DNA from: Deltaproteobacteria bacterium
GTDB taxonomy: Bacteria; Myxococcota_A; UBA9042
Assembly (NCBI GenBank): GCA_020632665.1
Contig: JACKFC010000010.1
Coordinates: 83,618-147,617 of the forward strand
Direction of reading: 5' to 3'
Length of the DNA stretch: 64,000 nucleotides
Each line of letters starts with the position of its first letter. Within the stretch, counting starts at the first letter, position 1. Of this stretch, positions 24,045 to 32,740 are shown one piece after another. A program made the position numbers and the translations under genes. The notes below the pieces were generated by a model. That model did no database searches and had not been told where the DNA came from. It saw only the letters and a list, made by a program, of their open reading frames with translations.

Positions 24045-25424
24045 CTATCCGCCGCACGCCTTGTTGCAGTCGTCCATCGACTTGTAGATGGCGTCGCAGG
24101 AGTTGCCGCAGCTGCAGCCGGAGATCGTCACGCATTTGCCGCCGTCCCAGCCGTAGCCGAGGACCATCTCGCAGGCGCCGAAGCTGCCGGGGTCGAGCTT
24201 GCTACACGCGGGCGCCTTCTTCTTGCAGACGCCGGCCTTGTCGGGCGCGAAGCACGACGAGCCGCAGGGGCAGACCTGCGCCCCCTCGCACGCCTCGCCC
24301 TCGCCGCATTGCGCGTCGCCCCAGCACTCCGAGCTACCGAGCTCCGAGAGCGCCTTGCAGACATCCCCGGCGCAGTAGAGGCCGATGCCACAGAGCGCGT
24401 TGCCGCTGCAGCAGCCGCCGGGCTTCGGCTTGTCCTTGCAGGTTCCGGGCTTGTCGGCGGCGAAGCAGAGCGCGCCGCAGGGGCAGGTGATGACGCCCTC
24501 GCAGGCTTGGTCGCTCGGGCAATCGCCGTCGATCCAGCATTGCTCTTTGCCGAGCTCGGCGGTCTTGTAGCAGACGCCGGAGATGCAGTGTCCGTCGGGG
24601 CAATCCTCGCTGCCGGTGCAGCATTTCGGGCCGGCGTCGGTGGTGCTGCCACTGTCCGGCGGGGTCGCATCGGGCGCACCGGCGTCTTCGCTGCCGGCGT
24701 CGAGTCCGCCGCCGCCGGAATCACCCGCGTCGAAGCAGGGCGAGTTGCAGGGGCCGCCGCAGGCGCCGTAGTCGCAGTCGCTGCCGGTGAACAGGCCGAA
24801 GCCCTTGGGGCATTGCCAGGCGCCGGTGTCGCTGCAGATCGGCGCGGTGACGGCGTCCATATCGCAGCAGCAGACCTTGGCGTCACCGCAGGTCTTGCCG
24901 GTGTCGGCTTGCCGGCCGCCGTCGTAGGTGCCGCCGTCGTTGTTGCCTCCGTCGTAGCCGACGTCGGTCAGTCCGCCGCCGAGCGCCACGTCGACGCTGG
25001 CCTGCATGCAGGTCGGCTCGCACTTCGGCCCGTTCGGCTGCACCTTCTGGTAGCTCGGGCTGACCTCGGGGTCGGCGCTGGCGAGGTCGCCGCTGGCCAG
25101 GGCGATCTTCAGCGTCGTCGGCTTGCCTTGGATCGCGACGCCGCCCGGCAGGCAGAGGACCTCGGGGCTGCTGCTGCCACCGCTGACGCATTGCACCGTG
25201 AGCGCCTTGCCGTCGGCCGTGACGATGCCCTGAACGGTGGCGATCACCGTGCCGTTCGGGCTCAGCGGGCGGATCAGGACCTGATCGGTGCAGCCGATCT
25301 CGGTGCACGCCGTGCCGCCACCGCTGCCGCCGCTCTCGCTGCCGCAGCCGCCCAGCCCGAGGGCCAGGGTCAGGGCCAGGGAAGTTCCGTACAAGACGGT
25401 GTGATCGCGTCCGTTGGACCGCAT
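24045..25424 (-). CDS. cysteine-rich lipoprotein
   Basis: 459 residues. Lipobox LGLGGC at about residue 27. An N-terminal beta domain (about 40-150; DQVLIRPLSPNGTVIATVQG) is followed by a Gly/Asp linker with YDGGNNDGGTYDGG, a CCCD-containing segment, another Asp/Ser/Gly linker, then cysteine modules of the type CCTGSEDCPDGHC-ISGVC and CPCGALCFA, CPCGSSCFA. The last 50 residues (GACEMVLGYGWDGGKCVTIS, then CSCGNSCDAIYKSMDDC) recall Kunitz-type inhibitors in the GxC...GW.GG.C order but with altered cysteine spacing. It is probably an outer-membrane surface protein. Good ribosome site (GGAGG) and promoter at 25470-25499. Function unknown. Confidence 0.85.
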   Translation of the reverse strand: MRSNGRDHTVLYGTSLALTLALGLGGCGSESGGSGGGTACTEIGCTDQVLIRPLSPNGTVIATVQGIVTADGKALTVQCVSGGSSSPEVLCLPGGVAIQGKPTTLKIALASGDLASADPEVSPSYQKVQPNGPKCEPTCMQASVDVALGGGLTDVGYDGGNNDGGTYDGGRQADTGKTCGDAKVCCCDMDAVTAPICSDTGAWQCPKGFGLFTGSDCDYGACGGPCNSPCFDAGDSGGGGLDAGSEDAGAPDATPPDSGSTTDAGPKCCTGSEDCPDGHCISGVCYKTAELGKEQCWIDGDCPSDQACEGVITCPCGALCFAADKPGTCKDKPKPGGCCSGNALCGIGLYCAGDVCKALSELGSSECWGDAQCGEGEACEGAQVCPCGSSCFAPDKAGVCKKKAPACSKLDPGSFGACEMVLGYGWDGGKCVTISGCSCGNSCDAIYKSMDDCNKACGG

Positions 25425-25469
25425 GCTTCCTCCGTGGCGGAAATGCCCGCCGGCTGCCCCTGTGGAGGC

Positions 25470-25499
25470 AAGCTAGCATCTGCGCGCCGCCGTGCACAA
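25470..25499 (-). promoter_or_regulatory. promoter of the 24045-25424 lipoprotein gene
   Basis: TTGTGC (25499-25494), 18-base spacer, TAGCTT (25475-25470). The leader would be about 40 bases. The divergent gene starting at 25607 has no comparably clear promoter in the rest of the gap. Confidence 0.5.
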
Positions 25500-25606
25500 C
25501 GATTCGGCAGATCCCGCGCAGTGGCCCAAGCGCTCGGAATGTGCCAGGGTGACACAGAGTCTTCGTCCCCCGACTACATCCGACCATTCAGCGGGAAGAA
25601 ACCGCC

Positions 25607-28600
25607 ATGTCTCGATCGATCCTCTCATTCGGTGCGCTCCTGCTCGCCTGCGCCGGCTCGGCCCTGCTCGCTGGTTGCGACGATTCCACTGCCACGCCGA
25701 AGGGCACGACCTCCGGCGCCGACGCCCAGAACTCCGGCGATAGCGCGGCCGAAGTCGTCGGTGGCGCCGACGCCGAGACCTTCCCGCCGTGCACCACCGC
25801 CGCCGATTGCCCGATCGCAGCCTGTTCGGACGTCGCCTGCATCGAGGGGCTGTGCCGAAGCTCGGCGAAGGCCGACGGCACGGCCTGCCCGATCGCCACC
25901 GCATGCGCCAGCGGTGGCATCTGCGCCGCCGGCACCTGCATCCCCGCCGGGAAGAAGGCCTGCGACGACGGCAACCCGTGCACCGCCGACAGCTGTGACG
26001 AGGCCTCGGGCTATTGCCTGCATCCGCCCAACCCGGGCGCTGGCTGCGACGACGGCAACCCGTGCACCAAATCCGACGCCTGCGACGGCACCGGCCACTG
26101 CGCCGGCGCCGGCAACGTCTGCACCGGCTGCGCCAGCCTGCAGGATTGCGCCGCCTACGACGACGGCAACCCGTGCAACGGCACGATCTACTGCAACACC
26201 AAGGTCGTCGGCGGCGTCTGCGAGGTCCTGCCCGGCTCGGTCGTCGTCTGCGAGCCCGGCGACGAAGGCCCCTGCGAGCAGCGCGCCTGCAACCCCGCGC
26301 ACGGCACCTGCAGCGTGCTGCCGCTCGAAGACGGCCTGCCCTGCGAGGACGACAACCCCTGCACCCTCGGCGACCACTGCCAGGCCGGCGCCTGCGCCCA
26401 CAACGCCAATGTCTGCGAATGCGACGCCGACGCCGATTGCGCCGGCTACGAGGACGGCAACCTCTGCAACGGCACGCTCTATTGCGACGTGACCACGCTG
26501 CCGCACCAATGCAAGACCAACCCGAGCACGGTCGTGCAATGTGCCAAGGGCGACGACCCCTGCCAGCTCGCCGCCTGCGACGGCAAGACCGGAGCCTGCA
26601 GCACCAAACCGGCGGCCGACGGCGTGCTCTGCGACGACGGCAACAAGGCCACGGTCGGCGATATCTGCGTCGGCGGAAGCTGCAAGCCCGGCGTCGATAC
26701 TTCCACCTGCGCCACCGACCTCGATTGCCTCGGGCTCGAGGACGGCGACCTCTGCAACGGCACGATGTTCTGCAACCTCGCGAGCAGCAAGTGCGAGGTC
26801 AACCCGAAGACCGCCGTGAGCTGCCCGAGCGTCAACAACACCGATTGCGTCAGCAACGTCTGCGAGAAGGCGACCGGCCTGTGCAAGATGAAGCCGGCGG
26901 TCGACGGCTGGCTCTGCGACGACGGCAATAGCTGCACCGTCGGCGAGGTCTGCAAGGCCGGCAGCTGCGTCGCCAGCGCCGATACCTGCCAGTGCAACGC
27001 CGACAGCGATTGCGCCGGCTACGAGGACGGCAACGCCTGCAACGGCACGCTCTATTGCGACCAGGTCGCGCACGCCTGCGTGGTCAACCCGGCGACCGTC
27101 GTGCAATGCCCGACCGCGCAGAATGCGGCGTGCATCGAAAGCGTCTGCGACAAATTCCAGGGCACCTGCAGCATGCAGCCGGTCGCCGAGGGCAAGGCGT
27201 GCGACGACGGCAACAGCTGCACCGTGGCCGAGGTCTGCAAGGGCGGCAGCTGCGTCGCCAGCGCCGATACCTGCAGCTGCAAATCCGACCTCGACTGCGC
27301 CGCGTTCGAGGACGGCGACGCCTGCAACGGCAAGCTCTTCTGCGACCTGCAGGACGGTAGCTGCAAGGTCAACCCGGCGACGGTGGTGGTCTGCCCCAAC
27401 GCCTTCGACACCGCCTGCACCGAGAACCAATGCCAGAAGGCGACCGGCACATGCCAACAAGTCGCCGTGCACCAGGGCGGCCAATGCGACGCCGACGGCA
27501 ACCCCTGCACCGCCAACGATTGGTGCGACGCCGGCAGCTGCAAGCCGGGGGCGTTGATCTGCGATTGCCAGAACGACGCCGATTGCGTCGGCAAGGAAGG
27601 CGCCGACCTCTGCGTCGGGCCGATGTATTGCGACAAGGCCAAGCACGAGTGTGTGCCGATCAAGAAGGTTCAATGCGATACCAGCGGCGACGGGCCCTGC
27701 ACCCACACCGCCTGCGTGCCGAAGACCGGGGCCTGCGTGCAGACGGCGCTGGCCGACGGCACGCTCTGCGCCGGGAACACGCTCTGCACCGGCGTGCAAA
27801 TCTGCGCGTCGGGGGCATGCGTCACCGGCGAGGCGGTGAACTGCGACGACGTCAACCCGTGCACCGTCGACAGCTGCGAGGACAAGCAAGGCGGCTGCCT
27901 GCACCAAGCCCTCGACGGCCCGAGCTGCGAGGACGGCAGCGCCTGCACGACCGGCGACGTGTGCAAGGCCGGCGCGTGCGTCGGCACCACCTTGCCGTGC
28001 AACGACAACGAGGCTTGCACCGACGACGCCTGTGATCCCGCGAAGGGCTGCGTCCACCTGTCGGTCGGCGTCACCGATTGCGACGACGGCGACCCTTGTA
28101 CGCTGGGCGACGCCTGCGCCGGCGGGGTCTGCGTCGGCGTCGCCGGCAAGGTCGACTGCGACGACGGCAACCCCTGCACGGTCGATGGCTGCACCGCCAA
28201 GGTCGGCTGCAGCCACAACGCCGCGCCGCTCGAGGGCCAGCCTTGCAGCGATGGCGAGGTCTGCACCGTGCAGGACTCCTGTGCTGGTGGTGCCTGCGTC
28301 GGCCTCGGCAAGAACTGCGACGACGCCGAGCCGTGTACGGTCGACGATTGCATCAAGGGTGTGGGCTGCGTCCACGACGCGCTGCAGAAGGGCGCCTGCG
28401 ACGACAACGACGCGTGCACCACCGGCGACGGTTGCAAATCCGGCAGCTGTGTCGGCGCGGCCACGCTCGATTGCGACGACAACGAGTCGTGCACGGTCGA
28501 TACCTGCGTGCCGTCCAGCGGCTGCAAGCACGTCGCCCTCGCCGCGGGGGCGGCCTGCTCGGACGCCAACCCGTGCACCAACAAGGACCACTGCAGCCAG

Positions 28601-30460
28601 GGCAAATGCGTCGGCGCGGCGGTCAATTGCGACGACGACAACGTCTGCACCGAGGACGCCTGCAGCCCCGAGCTCGGCAAGTGCACGAACCTGCCCAACG
28701 CGGTCGAGAAGTGCGAGGACGGCGACGTCTGCACCGTCGGTGACGTCTGCAAGGGCGGGGCCTGCAAGGGCGGCAAGCTCAAGCCCTGCGACGACGCCAA
28801 CGTCTGCACGCTCGATAGCTGCGATTCGCTGAAGGATTGCGTGCATCAGGGCGTCGTCGGGACGATCTGCGACGACGGCTCGGCCTGCACCGAGGGCGAC
28901 GCTTGCGCCGGCACGAGCTGCACGGGCAAGACCAAGGCCTGCGGTGACGACAACGACTGCACCACCGACGCCTGCGATCCGAAGTCGGGCTGCACGAACG
29001 TCCCGAAGGCCGGATCTGCGTGCAACGACAACGACGCCTGCACCGAGAAGGACGCCTGCACCGGCGGCAAATGCGTCGGCGCGGCGCTGAATTGCGACGA
29101 CGGCAACAGCTGCACCAAGGATAGCTGCAACACCACGGCCGGCTGCAAGAACGAGCTGCTCGACAAGGTGCCGTGCGACGATGGCTCGACGTGCACCGTC
29201 GACGACACCTGCGACTCGGGCATCTGCAAGGCGACCTCTGCGCTGTGGAGCAAGGTCGTCTCACTCAACCCGGCGACCGAGAGCGTCTACGACGCGACGC
29301 TCGACAGCACCGGCGCGCTGGTGCTGGTGGGCTACCATCGGGTCGGCGATAGCGTCGACAACAACGCGACCGATCGCTTCGTCACGCGGTTCGACGAGAC
29401 CGGCAAGCAGGTCTACTTTTCCAGCCCGCCCAATACCGGCGAGGACCACTACGAGGGCATCGCCGCCGGAGCGGACGGCGACGTTTATTGCGTCGGCCAG
29501 TCCGAGACGGCGAATCAGTTCTTCTCGAGCAAGAACTTCTTCCTGGCGCGGGTCAATATCGCCGGCGCGCAGATCTGGTCGCGCAAGATCGGCGACCCCG
29601 ACTATGGCCGGGACGTCGCCGTCGTCGGCGACAAGGACGTCGTCGCGATCGCCGAGGGCGGCTCGAAGGTGACGGTGCTGAGCTTCGACCGCGAGAGCGG
29701 CGGCACGCTGTGGACCAACGCGCCGCGCCAGTCGGGGTGGGAAGGCCAGGCGGTTGCGCGGATCGGCGCGACCGACGTCATCGCCAGTGGCTACGCGTCG
29801 AATCAGTCGGTGGCCTGGGCGGCGCGACTCGACGGAAGCGGCAACGTGCTGTGGAACCATACGCTCTCGGGCGCCACCGACTCCGGGGTCGAGATCTTCA
29901 CCGCCCAGCCGCTCGGTACGCAGGTCGTCCTGGGCGGCGGGGTCGGCGGTGATCCGCTCTTGCTCACACTCAGCGGCGACGGCCAAGTTGCCGACAAGCA
30001 GCTCGTCAAAGGGGTCGAGAGCTCGGCCTTTTACGGCCTGGACCGGACGCCGGACGGCGGCCTGCTCGGCACCGGCCCGACCGGCCTGCTGGTGCGCGTC
30101 GGCGCGTCCGGCACGATCGTCTGGACCAGGAGCCTCTTCGTGCAGGATGGCTCCTTCACCGTCCGCGGCGGCGGCGAGCGCACGGACGGCACGCTGCTCG
30201 TCGGCGGCCGCTCCGTCGCCCTCTCGGTGGCCGACGCAGGTGTGCGCCGGCTCGATCGTTGGGGCAACGCGACCTGTACCGGCTCGGGCAGCTGCTATAC
30301 CAAGCCGCTCTCGAGCTGCGACGACAAGAACCCGTGTACGCTCGATGGGTGTTCGGTCAGTCAGGGCAATGGTGGCGCCTGCACGCACGCTACGGTGCAG
30401 GACGCAACGCCTTGCGGTGGCGGCAAGATCTGCATCCAGGGCAGCTGCAAGGCGCCGTAG
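25607..30460 (+). CDS. giant cysteine-repeat lipoprotein with C-terminal propeller
   Basis: 1617 residues. Lipobox LLAGC at about residue 24, then an Asp/Ala linker. From about residue 55 to 1210 it is a continuous array of short modules built on CDDGNPCT-x(4-7)-C and CDDxxxCTVDxC, each followed by a GxCVG or GxC element. This resembles the Dicty_CTDC type of cysteine repeat and suggests a long disulfide-locked stalk. Residues about 1211-1555 are different: repeated units such as GTLWTNAPRQSGWEGQAVAR, DGSGNVLWNHTLSG and VRVGASGTIVWTRSLF indicate a beta-propeller (SBBP or delta-60-like). A final cysteine repeat follows it. The order stalk-propeller-cap suggests a surface display protein; binding partner unknown. 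Ribosome site GGAAG before the ATG. Confidence 0.92.
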   Translation: MSRSILSFGALLLACAGSALLAGCDDSTATPKGTTSGADAQNSGDSAAEVVGGADAETFPPCTTAADCPIAACSDVACIEGLCRSSAKADGTACPIATACASGGICAAGTCIPAGKKACDDGNPCTADSCDEASGYCLHPPNPGAGCDDGNPCTKSDACDGTGHCAGAGNVCTGCASLQDCAAYDDGNPCNGTIYCNTKVVGGVCEVLPGSVVVCEPGDEGPCEQRACNPAHGTCSVLPLEDGLPCEDDNPCTLGDHCQAGACAHNANVCECDADADCAGYEDGNLCNGTLYCDVTTLPHQCKTNPSTVVQCAKGDDPCQLAACDGKTGACSTKPAADGVLCDDGNKATVGDICVGGSCKPGVDTSTCATDLDCLGLEDGDLCNGTMFCNLASSKCEVNPKTAVSCPSVNNTDCVSNVCEKATGLCKMKPAVDGWLCDDGNSCTVGEVCKAGSCVASADTCQCNADSDCAGYEDGNACNGTLYCDQVAHACVVNPATVVQCPTAQNAACIESVCDKFQGTCSMQPVAEGKACDDGNSCTVAEVCKGGSCVASADTCSCKSDLDCAAFEDGDACNGKLFCDLQDGSCKVNPATVVVCPNAFDTACTENQCQKATGTCQQVAVHQGGQCDADGNPCTANDWCDAGSCKPGALICDCQNDADCVGKEGADLCVGPMYCDKAKHECVPIKKVQCDTSGDGPCTHTACVPKTGACVQTALADGTLCAGNTLCTGVQICASGACVTGEAVNCDDVNPCTVDSCEDKQGGCLHQALDGPSCEDGSACTTGDVCKAGACVGTTLPCNDNEACTDDACDPAKGCVHLSVGVTDCDDGDPCTLGDACAGGVCVGVAGKVDCDDGNPCTVDGCTAKVGCSHNAAPLEGQPCSDGEVCTVQDSCAGGACVGLGKNCDDAEPCTVDDCIKGVGCVHDALQKGACDDNDACTTGDGCKSGSCVGAATLDCDDNESCTVDTCVPSSGCKHVALAAGAACSDANPCTNKDHCSQGKCVGAAVNCDDDNVCTEDACSPELGKCTNLPNAVEKCEDGDVCTVGDVCKGGACKGGKLKPCDDANVCTLDSCDSLKDCVHQGVVGTICDDGSACTEGDACAGTSCTGKTKACGDDNDCTTDACDPKSGCTNVPKAGSACNDNDACTEKDACTGGKCVGAALNCDDGNSCTKDSCNTTAGCKNELLDKVPCDDGSTCTVDDTCDSGICKATSALWSKVVSLNPATESVYDATLDSTGALVLVGYHRVGDSVDNNATDRFVTRFDETGKQVYFSSPPNTGEDHYEGIAAGADGDVYCVGQSETANQFFSSKNFFLARVNIAGAQIWSRKIGDPDYGRDVAVVGDKDVVAIAEGGSKVTVLSFDRESGGTLWTNAPRQSGWEGQAVARIGATDVIASGYASNQSVAWAARLDGSGNVLWNHTLSGATDSGVEIFTAQPLGTQVVLGGGVGGDPLLLTLSGDGQVADKQLVKGVESSAFYGLDRTPDGGLLGTGPTGLLVRVGASGTIVWTRSLFVQDGSFTVRGGGERTDGTLLVGGRSVALSVADAGVRRLDRWGNATCTGSGSCYTKPLSSCDDKNPCTLDGCSVSQGNGGACTHATVQDATPCGGGKICIQGSCKAP

Positions 30461-30487
30461 CTCGCGTTCGGCAGCGCACCGATGCGC

Positions 30488-30516
30488 TGGTCGTCGCCGG
30501 CTCGCGGGCCTAGTCT
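30488..30516 (+). promoter_or_regulatory. possible promoter of the cNMP/uridine-kinase fusion gene
   Basis: TAGTCT at 30511-30516 lies 35 bases before the ATG, with a weak -35 (TGGTCG) 17 bases upstream. It is in the 91-base gap after the preceding gene. Confidence 0.3.
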
Positions 30517-30551
30517 TGCCGCGGGTGGCGCTCCGCCGCCGTGGAGGGCCG

Positions 30552-32732
30552 ATGACGCCCGAATCCTTCGCCGACCCCCGCGACGCGCTGCGCCAGGTCG
30601 CACCGCTGCGGTCGCTCGACCACGCCGAGATCGACACCGTCCACGACGTGATGCGCGCGTTGCACGTCGCCGCCGGCACCGAGATCGTGCAGCAGGGCGC
30701 CATCGACCGGGCGATGTACGTGCTCCTGGACGGGCGGGTCCGGGTCGAGCGCGACGGCGTCGAGCTCGGGCGCCTCGACGCGGGTGAGTCCTTCGGTGAG
30801 ATCGCCCTGGTCGTCGGTGAGCCGCGCAACGCCAGCGTCGTGGCCGAGACCGCCGCTTCGCTGCTGGTCCTCGACGAGCCGGCCTTCGACGCCTTGGTCG
30901 CGCGGGCGCCGAAGCTCGCCATCTCGCTGCTGCGGCGCATCGTCGCGACCACCTCCGGGCGCTTGGCGAAGATGAACGCCGCGGTCGGGACGCTGCTCGC
31001 CGAGCGGGCGCTGCCGCGTCGGGTCGAGGTCGACGTCCAACTCGGCGGCTGCAGCCACCGCTGCCGCAACGGCACCCGGCTGGACGCGTTGTTGCCGCGT
31101 GAGGTCGACGGAGCGCTGGTCGTGGCGGCGCTGGTCGACGGTCGGGCGCGGCCGCTCGACGCCGTGCTCTCCGGTGGCTGCCAGCTCGAACCGCTGACGA
31201 CCGCGCATTGGGAGGGCCAGCGCATCTACCGCGAGAGCTTGGGGCTGCTCTTGCTCGAGGCAGGGCGCGAGCAGGGCGTGGATCTCGAGCTCGGCGCCAG
31301 CCTCGGCTTCGCGCAGCGCGTCGTGGTTCGTGGCCACACGCCCGATGTGGCGCTCGCGGCGGCGCTGCAGGCCAGCATCGATCGCCTACAAGCCGAAGAT
31401 CGCCCGCTGCTCCGCGAGCGCCTCACCCCACTGGAGGCGGTCGAACATTTCCGCCGCCAGGGTTGGGAAGAGACGGTCCGGCTGCTGCAGACCACGCCGC
31501 GTCGCACGGTGCCGCTCGCCAGCTACGGCGGTTGCTTCGTGCCGACGACCGGGCCGCTGCTGCCCTCGACCGGCCGGCTGCGGCGTTGCGCGGTCGAAGT
31601 CGACGGGGAAGGCCTGCTGTTGATGTACGCGGTGCCTGGCGGCCGCAGGGCGTTGCCGTCCGGGGTGGCGGTGGCCGACGCCCGCCGCTTCGCCGAGGGC
31701 GAGCCGGTGCCGGAGCTGGCCCGCCACGCGCGGGACGTCTCGCGCCGCGTCGGCGGGATGACCGCGACCCAGGAGCGTTGGTTGGACATCTTGGGCGTCC
31801 GCAGCGTCGGTGACTTCAACCATGGCGCGATCAACGGCGAGGTCGGCGAGCTGATCCGGGTCGCCGAGGGCTTCCACGAGAAACGGATCAGCCAGATCGC
31901 CGACGCCATCGCCGCGCGCGCCGGGGAGCTCCGCGTCGTCGCCATCGCCGGGCCTTCGTCGTCCGGCAAGACGACCTTCATCCGGCGGCTGCGGGTCCAG
32001 CTGCAGGTCGCGGGGCTGCGCCCGATCGGCCTCGGCCTGGACGACTATTACGTCGACCGCGAGGCCACGCCCCGCGGCCCCAACGGCGACTTCGACTTCG
32101 AGTCGCTGCACGCGCTGCGCCTCGACTTGCTGCAGGACCACCTCGGTCGCCTCGCCGCGGGCGAGGCGGTGCAGACGGCGCGCTACGATTTCCCCACCGG
32201 CAGCAGCGCGCCGGCGGGAGGTCCGCTGCTGCAGCTCGGACCTTCGGACCTGCTGCTGGTCGAAGGCATCCACGGCCTGAACCCGGAGCTGGCGCGCCAC
32301 CTGCCGCAGGAGTCGATGTTCCGCGTCTTCGTCTGCCCGATGATCGGGCTGCCGCGCGACCGGCACAGCCGCGTCCACGCTTCGGACGTGCGCCTGCTGC
32401 GGCGCATCGTCCGCGACCGCCACGGCCGCGCCCTCGACGCCGCCGAGACGATCCGGCGCTGGCCTTCGGTGCGCGACGGCGAGCGGCGCCACATCTTCCC
32501 CTACCAACACTACGCCGACGCCGTCTTCGACACCGGCCTGGTCTACGAACCCTCGGTGCTCAAGGTCTTCGCCGAGCGCTACCTGCTCGAAGTCCCGCCC
32601 GACGACCCGGCGCAGGCGACCGCCGAGCGGCTGCTCGACCTGCTCGGCGAGTGGGTCACGATCTACCCCGAGCACGTCCCGCCGACCTCGCTGCTGCGCG
32701 AGTTCATCGGCGGCAGCGGCTTCGGGGCCTAG
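30552..32732 (+). CDS. cyclic-nucleotide-binding domain fused to uridine-kinase-like protein
   Basis: 726 residues from the ATG at 30552 (GGAGG upstream). Residues about 10-130 form a cyclic-nucleotide-binding domain; the phosphate-binding cassette is GESFGEIALVVGEPRNASVV. Residues about 155-225 look like a TGS-type domain (VEVDVQLGG, LLPREVDG, LVDGRARPLD). Residues about 230-400 resemble the second additional domain of threonyl-tRNA synthetase. From about 410 onward there is a nucleoside/uridine kinase: Walker A GPSSSGKTTFIRR at about 465-477, then LGLDDYYVDRE, DFDFESLHAL, LLLVEGIHGLNPELA, and RRIVRDRHGRALDAAETIRR. TGS-uridine kinase proteins are known in several phyla; the added cNMP domain suggests the kinase is allosterically controlled by cAMP or cGMP. 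The antiporter gene starts 8 bases past its stop. Confidence 0.88.
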   Translation: MTPESFADPRDALRQVAPLRSLDHAEIDTVHDVMRALHVAAGTEIVQQGAIDRAMYVLLDGRVRVERDGVELGRLDAGESFGEIALVVGEPRNASVVAETAASLLVLDEPAFDALVARAPKLAISLLRRIVATTSGRLAKMNAAVGTLLAERALPRRVEVDVQLGGCSHRCRNGTRLDALLPREVDGALVVAALVDGRARPLDAVLSGGCQLEPLTTAHWEGQRIYRESLGLLLLEAGREQGVDLELGASLGFAQRVVVRGHTPDVALAAALQASIDRLQAEDRPLLRERLTPLEAVEHFRRQGWEETVRLLQTTPRRTVPLASYGGCFVPTTGPLLPSTGRLRRCAVEVDGEGLLLMYAVPGGRRALPSGVAVADARRFAEGEPVPELARHARDVSRRVGGMTATQERWLDILGVRSVGDFNHGAINGEVGELIRVAEGFHEKRISQIADAIAARAGELRVVAIAGPSSSGKTTFIRRLRVQLQVAGLRPIGLGLDDYYVDREATPRGPNGDFDFESLHALRLDLLQDHLGRLAAGEAVQTARYDFPTGSSAPAGGPLLQLGPSDLLLVEGIHGLNPELARHLPQESMFRVFVCPMIGLPRDRHSRVHASDVRLLRRIVRDRHGRALDAAETIRRWPSVRDGERRHIFPYQHYADAVFDTGLVYEPSVLKVFAERYLLEVPPDDPAQATAERLLDLLGEWVTIYPEHVPPTSLLREFIGGSGFGA

Positions 32733-32740
32733 GCGCCGTC

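Noticed and set aside
25625..28846. Minus-strand frame of 1073 codons
   Set aside because: Antisense to the CDDGN repeat protein; its apparent repeats merely mirror those of the plus strand.
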